In this document: positions 36,917 through 44,063 of the stretch, piece by piece
Numbering within the stretch: position 1 is the stretch's first letter
Layout: each line of letters opens with the position of its first letter
NCBI RefSeq assembly: GCF_012516375.2
Contig: NZ_CP051204.2
Coordinates: 6,634,001 to 6,698,000 of the forward strand
Source: Chitinophaga oryzae
GTDB taxonomy: Bacteria; Bacteroidota; Bacteroidia; Chitinophagales; Chitinophagaceae
Length of the DNA: 64,000 nucleotides
Direction of reading: 5' to 3'
Position numbers and translations under genes: made by a program
The notes under the pieces: model-generated
The model's database searches: none
What the model was told of the DNA's origin: nothing
Seen by the model: the letters and a program-made list of their open reading frames with translations, nothing else

Positions 36917-37594
36917 ATGAAAAATAAATCGCTGTTACTATATCTGTTCATAGGGATGATGATCTTCGCCGGCTGTTCTAAAATGGACGCCTATCTCGAT
37001 ATCGCGGGACGGGAGGAAATCGCCTATACCGGTCGCGTGGACTCTCTGAAGGTATTGCCCGGCGACGGCCGCCTGGAGCTCACCTGGCTGCTGATCTCCG
37101 ACCCAAAGATCACCGGCGTTACGATCTATTACAACAGCAAAAAGGACTCTGTAGTCATGCCCGTCAAAAGAAGTCAGGGTGTGGATTCCATGTACCATCT
37201 CTTCAGCAACATGCCGGAAGGCACCTACAGCTTTGAAGTATATACGTGGAACAACACCGGCTCCCGCTCAGTACCGGCTTACATCACGGGCCGTTCCTAC
37301 GGCAGCATCTATAAAAACAGCCTGCTGAACCGCGCGCTTACCGATGCTGTCATCAGCGATGGCAACGTCGTGCTCAGCTGGGGGCTGGCAGAAGAAACGG
37401 TTACCGGTATGGAAGTGACCTACACCAACAACGCAGGCGCCACCATCACGGTGAAAGAACCAGCTACCGCCACCAGCACTACGCTGGCAGACTACAGGCC
37501 CGGCAGCAGTTTCAGTTACCGCACCTTATTCCGTCCGGATACGCTTTGTATAGATACCTTCTATACAACTGCCGTCACCCGGACACCTCAATGA
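36917..37594 (+). CDS. DUF4998-like surface lipoprotein
   Basis: A 225-residue lipoprotein (lipobox FAGC) 18 bp after the DUF5000-like gene. Two Fn3-like modules are visible; the first has GDGRLELTWLLISDPKITGV and the second VISDGNVVLSWG. The layout and YTGRVDSLKVLPGDGRLEL match DUF4998, which normally accompanies SusD/DUF5000 genes. A surface glycan-binding or complex-assembly role is inferred from context only. Followed by a tandem octad array before the next gene. Confidence 0.82.
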   Translation: MKNKSLLLYLFIGMMIFAGCSKMDAYLDIAGREEIAYTGRVDSLKVLPGDGRLELTWLLISDPKITGVTIYYNSKKDSVVMPVKRSQGVDSMYHLFSNMPEGTYSFEVYTWNNTGSRSVPAYITGRSYGSIYKNSLLNRALTDAVISDGNVVLSWGLAEETVTGMEVTYTNNAGATITVKEPATATSTTLADYRPGSSFSYRTLFRPDTLCIDTFYTTAVTRTPQ

Positions 37595-37634
37595 CCATTT
37601 AGAGATTTAATCATTTAGTTATTTAATTATTTAA
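37595..37634 (+). repeat. Solitary tandem array of five ATTT octads
   Basis: Five 8-bp units (CCATTTAG, AGATTTAA, TCATTTAG, TTATTTAA, TTATTTAA) lie directly after a stop codon, between two same-strand genes. It has the unit size and core of the long inverted repeats at 18158, 38775, 41442 and 48473, but no opposing arm. Confidence 0.8.
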
Positions 37635-37644
37635 ACGGCACATC

Positions 37645-38775
37645 ATGTTAAAACTATCATTATTAGCAACGAGCCTGGCCTTTATGGTGTCAACGGCTTC
37701 TGTCACCACTTCCTGCCAGAAAACACAGCTGGCAAACGGTCCGGACAAAGAAGAAAACACTGCCACCGTTAATGCCAAAGCCAAGCCCAAACCGGTACCG
37801 GTATGGTATATCTCCGACCTGGCGCTCATCTACCAGGGAGGCATTCACCGGCTGCCCTGGACCAAAGACCAGCTGACGCCCTACATCTACCGGCCAGCCG
37901 CCACCGGCGGCATAGAGTGGCTGTTTGACGGCTTCCTGTTCATCGAATTCACCGACGGCATGGGCCACGAATATGCAGAAGGATACGAGCCAACGCCAGC
38001 CGGTAAAACAGAATGGCAATGGCTGCTGGACCGCAACTTCGAAAGCGGCAAAGCGCTGCATGCACTGGACGATGTGCTGGACAGCCTGGCGCAACTAAAC
38101 ATCAAGCCTGTACGAAAAAGGAAAGTGGTGCTCACCTTGCCGGAACCTATCCGCAGCCTGAGCAACTGGGGCGAACTGAATGGTAAAAATCTCAATTTCG
38201 CCGACAGCGCCGACAGGGTGGCGGCCTGTAACTGGTTCATAGAAACAGCCATGGCCAAATGGCAGGCTGCTAATTTTAAACACATCGAACTGTCCGGCTT
38301 TTACTGGGTAGCAGAACAAAATACCGGCGCCGTGGAGATCCTGCCTGCGGTAGCCAACATACTGCATAACAAACAACAGCGTTTTTACTGGATACCTTAC
38401 TATGGCGCTGCCGGAGCCGCCAACTGGCAGGCAATGGGCTTCGATATCGCCTATCAGCAGCCGAATTATTTCTTCGACCTGTCGTCTCCTTATTCCATCC
38501 TCACCGGCGCCATTAATTTTGCCAAGACCAATAAGATGGCGCTTGAAATGGAATTCGACGACCGCCTGATGACCCAGGCCGGCTATCGCCAGAAATATAC
38601 TGATTACATCAACGAGTTTAATAACGCAGGAGCATGGGCCAACCTGCCCATCGCTTACTATGAAGGCGGCGGCGCATGGCTGAAAATGTCACTCAGCACC
38701 GATCCTGAAATAAAGGGACTGGTAAAACGGCTTTCGGATATTATTGTCACCCGGCAAAAAGCAGCCGACCAGTAA
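37645..38775 (+). CDS. DUF4855-like secreted protein (glycoside-hydrolase-like fold)
   Basis: A 376-residue lipoprotein or secreted protein (signal with TTSCQK). The body matches my recollection of DUF4855: VPVWYISDLALIYQGGIHRL, WLFDGFLFIEFTDGMGHEYA, KVVLTLPEPIRSLSNWGEL, FKHIELSGFYWVAEQN, FYWIPYYGAAGAANWQAMGF and ALEMEFDDRLM. The strand-by-strand layout suggests a TIM barrel, with conserved acidic residues at strand ends. It is the last gene of locus 2 and may be the locus's glycan-processing or binding protein. Enzymatic activity is not established. Confidence 0.78.
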   Translation: MLKLSLLATSLAFMVSTASVTTSCQKTQLANGPDKEENTATVNAKAKPKPVPVWYISDLALIYQGGIHRLPWTKDQLTPYIYRPAATGGIEWLFDGFLFIEFTDGMGHEYAEGYEPTPAGKTEWQWLLDRNFESGKALHALDDVLDSLAQLNIKPVRKRKVVLTLPEPIRSLSNWGELNGKNLNFADSADRVAACNWFIETAMAKWQAANFKHIELSGFYWVAEQNTGAVEILPAVANILHNKQQRFYWIPYYGAAGAANWQAMGFDIAYQQPNYFFDLSSPYSILTGAINFAKTNKMALEMEFDDRLMTQAGYRQKYTDYINEFNNAGAWANLPIAYYEGGGAWLKMSLSTDPEIKGLVKRLSDIIVTRQKAADQ

Positions 38776-38895
38776 TATTTAGATATTTAGATATTTAGTT
38801 ATTTGGTTATTTGGATATTTACAGGTTACTTAAGTGTGCTGATTCCATAAGGAATCTATAAATATCCAAATAACCAAATATCAAAATAACCAAAT
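38775..38895. repeat. Octad-built inverted repeat with 21-bp perfect stem at a convergent junction
   Basis: Six tandem octads (three ATATTTAG, two TTATTTGG, one ATATTTAC) run from 38775 to 38822. Positions 38801-38821 are the exact reverse complement of 38859-38879. A small hairpin, GATTCC-ATAA-GGAATC (38841-38856), sits in the loop. The right side continues into the coding end of the minus-strand gene to about 38895 and encodes its last residues and stop. Confidence 0.85.
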
Positions 38896-40230
38896 TTTAT
38901 CGTCCTGTATGAACCGGGTATTTTTGATGGCGCCAGGACCAAAGAAGCGGTATTGCAGGCCTATGATTCCTGCCGGCGCATTGGGGCAATCCAGTTCGTA
39001 AGCGAGTTTTCCGTTTACCCGGAACCGTAGCTGCCGGCCATTTGCTTCCACCCGCAACGCTACCCAGTCGTCAAGGTCGCAGCCGAAGCCGGACAGGTCC
39101 GCATCTTTGCTGGAAACACCATGGCCCCTGCCATACAGCTGCAGATCGCCTACGCAGCCTTTAGGGCATAGCGGCGCCATGATCACATCGTCCTTACATA
39201 ATAACAGCACCTCCACCAGTTGACATGCGGCGCTTTTGTCGTTCCTGGGATTCCTGACCATCGTTTCAAAAACGAAATGATCGTTTTGCAGCGAACCCAT
39301 TTCCTGCACGTTCACAAAACGGATTTTGGCCGGTGATGGCCGGTCGTAGAGGAAGTTTTGCTGCAGCAGCGGCACGTCTACCGATAAGATGCTATCCTTC
39401 TGAAAGGCTTCCTTTTTAAAGTAAACCGGTACCGGCGCATCGCCTTCAGACAACGCCACCCAGCCACCGGAGGTAATGAGCAGGTCGTGCGTTTTCACAA
39501 TCTGTGTCCCTACCATCAGCTTGGCTTTAAAATAACCGGGAACGTAATAGATCGCAGAATACTGATGCTTGTCCTTCGGCACGGCCACTTTACGGCTCAC
39601 ATCCCATGTCTGGGCGATATATACAGTATCATCGCCGGCATCGGATGCATTATAGTGAAAGATCACGGAATTGGGCACGCCCTCGCAGACCATCTTGTTA
39701 CTGCTGAACCGGTAGTCCGCTGCATTCACCTTTTTCACCGGCTGCCTGCTCCATACAAACAACGCACCGGCTATGACCAGCAGTTGCACCACAAACAACA
39801 CATACCACTTCCGCTTTTTATCTTGTCCCGTCAGATGACCGCCCTTTGCCTTTTCTTCCGGGAGATGATCTGCCGTTGCTGTATTTGCTACCGCAAGATG
39901 ATTTACGGGGGGCGGACCTTCCTCCGGAAGCGGAGGAACTACCTGCTCACCGGCGGATGACTGCTGCTTAAAATCCCGCCAGTCTTCATATCCTGCAAAA
40001 CGTGCGATCGTGTTCAGCGTGGTCATGGCCGGCATATGCTGATAGGATAGTTTTCCCCATAGCCGCTTCAGGGTGGTAACGCTCAGCGATACACCCGTTG
40101 CCTCCTGTATCTCCACACTTAGCCTGTCAAAGTCGTACGTGGTCCATTCCGAGGAACAACCGCGTTTCAACTTCGCTTCCACCTGCTGCAGGCACAAACG
40201 TATATAATAATTATCAATATTATTTTCCAT
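38881..40230 (-). CDS. Membrane-anchored one-component regulator with extracytoplasmic LamG-like domain
   Basis: A 449-residue protein without a family name that I can give. Residues 1-90 form a conserved helical N-terminus with an HTH-like stretch (TTYDFDRLSVEIQEATGVSL, VTTLKRLWGK). A Pro-rich linker (92-140), a basic KKRK stop and one membrane helix (142-160) follow, predicting the N-terminus inside. Beyond the membrane lie a PKD-like beta region and a C-terminal LamG/3-keto-disaccharide-hydrolase-like domain (about 310-445). It may sense a sugar or envelope signal and bind DNA directly. Its last codons are encoded by repeat DNA. Confidence 0.72.
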   Translation of the reverse strand: MENNIDNYYIRLCLQQVEAKLKRGCSSEWTTYDFDRLSVEIQEATGVSLSVTTLKRLWGKLSYQHMPAMTTLNTIARFAGYEDWRDFKQQSSAGEQVVPPLPEEGPPPVNHLAVANTATADHLPEEKAKGGHLTGQDKKRKWYVLFVVQLLVIAGALFVWSRQPVKKVNAADYRFSSNKMVCEGVPNSVIFHYNASDAGDDTVYIAQTWDVSRKVAVPKDKHQYSAIYYVPGYFKAKLMVGTQIVKTHDLLITSGGWVALSEGDAPVPVYFKKEAFQKDSILSVDVPLLQQNFLYDRPSPAKIRFVNVQEMGSLQNDHFVFETMVRNPRNDKSAACQLVEVLLLCKDDVIMAPLCPKGCVGDLQLYGRGHGVSSKDADLSGFGCDLDDWVALRVEANGRQLRFRVNGKLAYELDCPNAPAGIIGLQYRFFGPGAIKNTRFIQDDKIWLF

Positions 40231-40242
40231 TTACAAACAACT

Positions 40243-40280
40243 ACTTAGAAACTTGCACACACTTGCACGAACTTGTTGAT
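40243..40280. promoter_or_regulatory. Candidate iterated operator: ACTT direct repeats at 10-bp steps
   Basis: ACTTAGAA, ACTTGCACAC, ACTTGCACGA and ACTTGTTGAT start at 40243, 40251, 40261 and 40271. They sit between the divergent regulator (ATG at 40230) and the LamG-like gene (40357). Ten-bp phasing puts each half-site on the same helix face, as expected for cooperative binding. Binding is inferred. Confidence 0.5.
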
Positions 40281-40356
40281 GCTTTGAATCGCCTTTAAGT
40301 TACTCATTATTCACTTTTGCCGCATGTGAATTTCAAATCCAAAAAAACGACAGCTC

Positions 40357-41367
40357 ATGAAAAGAAAAATCACCTGGGTGGCACTGCTGTTTACAGGCAT
40401 GCAGGCAATGGCGCAACAAATACCTTTAAAGGCCGGTAAATGGGAATTTATTCCCGGCAAAGTACAGTTCCTCACGCATCGCGATGTGCCGGCCATGCAA
40501 CTGACAGCTCCCGACAGTCACGCACTGCTGAAAGGTCCCGACTTCGCGGATGGCACCATAGAATACGATATTGAACCATTCGGCGACAATTTCACCGCCA
40601 TATATTTCAGGAGGGCCGATGCCAGGGAAAAAGAATGCTTCTATTTCCGGACGCCGTTTGCCGGTAATGCTTATGCGCCGCAAGGCGTACAGTACGTGCC
40701 TTACATCGATGAGGTGAACCTCTGGGATATGCTGTATCACTTTCAGGGCAACGCCTCTTTTGACAAGGGCAGGTGGAATCACGTGAAACTGGTCATCTCC
40801 GGAAGACAGATGAGAGCCTATGTCAATCATCAACCGGTATTACAGGTCCCCTACCTGGAAGGGAACACGAGCCGTGGCGGTATCGCTTTCGATGGACAGG
40901 CCTACATCGCCAACCTGGTCATCAAACCCGGCGAAACAGAAGGACTTTCTCCTGTCCCCGGGAACGATCCTACGTTTAACGATCCCCGTTACCTCCGCAA
41001 ATGGCTCGTCAGCAAACCCGACAGCCTGCCGCACGAACTGGATATGCTCCGGGATTTTCCGAAACAGATTAGCTGGGACTCCATTGCTGCAGAACGCCGG
41101 GGGCTCATCAACCTCACGCGGCAGTTCGGTAAAAGCAGCACCCGCCGCATCGTGTGGCTGAAAACAACCATCCAGGCACAGGCTGCCGTCATGAAAAAAA
41201 TACACCTTGGCTTCAGCGATGATGTTTGGGTATACCTTAACGGACAACCGGTTTACCTCGATAAAAACACGTTCGGCACGCCACTGGCCAAAGTACCTGC
41301 CGGCCGCTGCACGACCGACAACACCTCCTTTTACCTTCCGCTCAAGCAGGCGCCAACGAGCTGGTGA
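40357..41367 (+). CDS. Secreted LamG-like (DUF1080-type) protein, C-terminus frameshifted
   Basis: A 336-residue secreted protein (signal peptide ending near AMAQQ) with a LamG/3-keto-disaccharide-hydrolase-like domain at about 30-190 (FADGTIEYDIEPFGDNFTAI, GRWNHVKLVISGRQMRAYVN) and a C-terminal beta domain. The frame ends early at QAPTSW. In another frame the sequence continues as QGANELVMGVANDFYGWGII and on to a TAG at 41445-41447. Restoring one G near 41349 would join them, adding about 28 residues. The fold resembles the sensor domain of the divergent regulator. Enzymatic role unknown. Confidence 0.75.
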   Translation: MKRKITWVALLFTGMQAMAQQIPLKAGKWEFIPGKVQFLTHRDVPAMQLTAPDSHALLKGPDFADGTIEYDIEPFGDNFTAIYFRRADAREKECFYFRTPFAGNAYAPQGVQYVPYIDEVNLWDMLYHFQGNASFDKGRWNHVKLVISGRQMRAYVNHQPVLQVPYLEGNTSRGGIAFDGQAYIANLVIKPGETEGLSPVPGNDPTFNDPRYLRKWLVSKPDSLPHELDMLRDFPKQISWDSIAAERRGLINLTRQFGKSSTRRIVWLKTTIQAQAAVMKKIHLGFSDDVWVYLNGQPVYLDKNTFGTPLAKVPAGRCTTDNTSFYLPLKQAPTSW

Positions 41368-41441
41368 TGGGGGTGGCCAACGACTTCTACGGCTGGGGCA
41401 TTATCGCCCGCATGGACGATCTCGAAGGCATCCGGTTAACC

Positions 41442-41586
41442 ATTTAGGGATTTTTTGATTTACGGATTTATAAATTTTGTGAATAAAAAAAACGAAGACC
41501 AAAGCGTTATATTAATCCGCTTCAATCTTCGCTTTTTTTATTCGTAAAATCCGTAAATCAAAAAATCTCTAAATCAAAAATCCCTA
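41442..41586. repeat. Octad-built inverted repeat at a convergent junction
   Basis: Positions 41442-41469 pair with 41547-41574 (27 of 28 bp), and an inner stem pairs 41481-41498 with 41526-41543 (17 of 18). GATTT/AATTT units start at 41449, 41457, 41465 and 41473, exactly 8 bp apart; the minus strand shows spacing 7-8-8-8. The restored stop of the LamG-like gene (41445-41447) lies inside the left arm; that of the PepSY gene (41584-41586) opens an extra octad unit beyond the paired right arm. Confidence 0.85.
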
Positions 41587-42789
41587 TATAACCGCAACAG
41601 CCTTCTTTACAGGCGCCGGCTGTGGTTTTTTCTTTTTTCGTCCCCACCAGATCAGGAAACCCGTGACAGGTAAAGTTGCGCCGATAAGGCTGGCAAAGAA
41701 AGCCAGGAACTTGCCGGGCAGTCCCATAATACTGCCTACGTGAATATCGTAGTTCATCCGTCGCAGTTTGGTGCCGAAACCAGCTTCTTCATACGGTTGC
41801 CCATATACGCTGTTGTCTTTCAGCTCCGCCAGCGTATGGCGGTCAAAGGTATACCGTACATTGTTGTAATACTGCCCCTTGCTGGGATATACGATCATCG
41901 AGATAGCCGATGCAGCCTTGCTGGTGTCCGGAAAGCTTATATAAAAGCCGGTAGCGCGGGAATTTTTAGCAGCCACCTGCTGCCAGGTGCGGTCCATCGC
42001 CTGCCCCAGGGAGAGATGATTGCTGGCCGCCTGCGTGCTGTCGGACTTCAATTCCTTATACGCCGGCAAAGACTTTCCACCGGCAGTTACCCAATACAGT
42101 CCTTTGCTGTACCATTCTATTCCCCAAACCATGCCCGTCATCCCGATGGCAAACAATATCAGCAGCGAATAAAAGCCCAGCACATTGTGCAGATCGTAAT
42201 TGACCCGCTTGAAGCTGGCGCCCCATTTGATGCTGAAGCTCTGTTCACGGGTGGTTTTGTTCCATTTTTTCGGCCACCACAGCACCATGCCTGTCACCAG
42301 TGTGATCACAAATACCAGCGTGCTATAGTTGACGATCGGCCGGCCTATCTTGTAAGGCATCCACAGAAAACGGTGCCCGTTTAATATCCAGCGGAAAAAA
42401 TCCACCTCCCCGTCTTTACGGGTCACCTTCGCTACCACATCGCCTGTGTAAGGGTTCAGTTTGAGCGTGGAGCCGCTGCGGCGCCCGCCGACATTAACTT
42501 CTATCACCCGGCCTTCACGATAGATCGCATAACTGGCCGGCTTGCCCGGATACTCACGCGCTGCTATCTCCAGGATACGGGAGGGCGGTATCACCGCCGC
42601 GTCCTGCCTTGCTATCTTTGTTTCCGGCTGCATCCACCCGGTGATCTCTTCATTGAAGACCCAGATACACCCGGTCAGGCACACGATCACCAGGATAATG
42701 CCGGAGATGAGGCCCAGCCAGAGATGCAACCAGGCAGAGATCCGGTAAAACAAAGACTTGTTCTGTTTCTTTTTCGGTGTCTTTTTCAT
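41584..42789 (-). CDS. PepSY-associated transmembrane protein (iron/siderophore operon)
   Basis: A 401-residue inner-membrane protein. The N-terminus is very basic, followed by a first helix (LHLWLGLISGIILVIVCLTG), a periplasmic PepSY region, paired helices in the middle and a C-terminal helix before a basic tail. This is the PepSY_TM family, often found beside TonB siderophore receptors and implicated in periplasmic ferrisiderophore reduction (as for FsrB/FoxB-like proteins). It is the last gene of the three-gene iron operon, 9 bp after the DUF4374-like gene. The reductase role is inferred. Confidence 0.88.
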   Translation of the reverse strand: MKKTPKKKQNKSLFYRISAWLHLWLGLISGIILVIVCLTGCIWVFNEEITGWMQPETKIARQDAAVIPPSRILEIAAREYPGKPASYAIYREGRVIEVNVGGRRSGSTLKLNPYTGDVVAKVTRKDGEVDFFRWILNGHRFLWMPYKIGRPIVNYSTLVFVITLVTGMVLWWPKKWNKTTREQSFSIKWGASFKRVNYDLHNVLGFYSLLILFAIGMTGMVWGIEWYSKGLYWVTAGGKSLPAYKELKSDSTQAASNHLSLGQAMDRTWQQVAAKNSRATGFYISFPDTSKAASAISMIVYPSKGQYYNNVRYTFDRHTLAELKDNSVYGQPYEEAGFGTKLRRMNYDIHVGSIMGLPGKFLAFFASLIGATLPVTGFLIWWGRKKKKPQPAPVKKAVAVI

Positions 42790-42798
42790 GACTGCGGA

Positions 42799-44040
42799 TT
42801 AATAGACCATTTTAGTGATCGCGGTGATAGTGCCGCCTTCCACTTTCATTCCTGGTGTAAATGTTCCGGAAGCGATGTCAATCCTGTAAATCCAGTTGCC
42901 GGACGGGGTATTCAGACCGATGAAAGCAGTATTTCCATCGTCAGACAACGTATTGTTATTGTAAGGGGCAGAGGTACTGATGATTTCTGCAGGTGCGCCT
43001 TTCACCCATTCAAAAGTCTGATTGGCCACATCTGCGATAGCCAGTTTCAGGTTACCGCTAAAGGCGCCGGGTTTGTCATACATCATCAGCAACATTTTGT
43101 TATTCGCCAGGTACATCTGGGCAGAGATATGATGACCACCGGATTTTTCCTGCACGTTAAAGAAGTAAGACTTATCGAACACCGTAGTACCGGCCAGTAA
43201 GCGAACAATCGCGGAAGGCTTGGTGGACGTATATTTGGAGCCATTCTTAGCAGATGCCGGAGAATATGCGTACACATCTCCTTTTTCCGTCACTGCCAGC
43301 CCGTTGTTGAAATAGTTGCCGATAAAGCTGGTGCGGTTATCGCGGATCACTTTCTCCAGGTTGAGGTCAGGATAAGAGAACACAGCGATCCAGCTGCTGT
43401 CAGGGTAGGCAGTGCCGAAAGCGTCGCCACAGCATCCTTTGATGCTCATATATGGCGCAAACACTTTGTTGCCTACCTGCGTTGCCCAGGTAAAGTGGGC
43501 GCGCTCGCCGTTGGCCGCCAGTTGCACGATATTCACCTGCTTTTCGCCATTCACACGGGACTTCAGCGCGTCTATCCGGTAAAAAGAAGCATTCTCATTG
43601 CCGGAGCGGGGTATCTTCATGAGCAGCAGTTCGTCTTGCACCTTGGCCAATACCTGCACCGTTTCAGCCTGGAAAAAGCGGGTCATCACCAGTTTACCTT
43701 CCTGGGTGAGGCGGTAGGTGGTCACGTCGCCGGGATTACCTTGTCCATAGAGAAGGCTGAAGAAACGTCCTTTATGCGTCAGGTAGTAACGGTAAGAGCC
43801 ATCCTGTTCCTTGCCATTGCCGGCGGTGGAAATAGAACCGCTGCTTACATTATCTGCGGTGAGCAGATAATCGGCGATACCCGTAGTACCTACAGGCGTA
43901 GCCGTTATGATATATTTGGTACGGCCCTGTGGCTCATATTCCTGAAAGTCTTCCGTATTGAGGGTGTCTTCCTTATCGCAGGCGGACATAAAAAATACAA
44001 TGCCTGCCGCCAGAAACAAATATTTGCTGATTTTCTTCAT
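42799..44040 (-). CDS. DUF4374-like lipoprotein (siderophore operon)
   Basis: A 413-residue lipoprotein with lipobox-like MSAC. The repeated beta motifs, for example KYIITATPVGTTGIADYLLT, WIAVFSYPDLNLEKVIRDNR and FIGLNTPSGNWIYRIDIASG, suggest a beta-propeller, as recalled for DUF4374. Such proteins lie between TonB receptors and PepSY proteins in Bacteroidota and may bind or process ferrisiderophore (XusB-type proteins are related by context). Spacing to neighbours is 9 and 23 bp, so the three genes are one operon. Precise ligand unknown. Confidence 0.85.
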   Translation of the reverse strand: MKKISKYLFLAAGIVFFMSACDKEDTLNTEDFQEYEPQGRTKYIITATPVGTTGIADYLLTADNVSSGSISTAGNGKEQDGSYRYYLTHKGRFFSLLYGQGNPGDVTTYRLTQEGKLVMTRFFQAETVQVLAKVQDELLLMKIPRSGNENASFYRIDALKSRVNGEKQVNIVQLAANGERAHFTWATQVGNKVFAPYMSIKGCCGDAFGTAYPDSSWIAVFSYPDLNLEKVIRDNRTSFIGNYFNNGLAVTEKGDVYAYSPASAKNGSKYTSTKPSAIVRLLAGTTVFDKSYFFNVQEKSGGHHISAQMYLANNKMLLMMYDKPGAFSGNLKLAIADVANQTFEWVKGAPAEIISTSAPYNNNTLSDDGNTAFIGLNTPSGNWIYRIDIASGTFTPGMKVEGGTITAITKMVY

Positions 44041-44063
44041 GACTGTTTGTTTAACCGCTGTCC

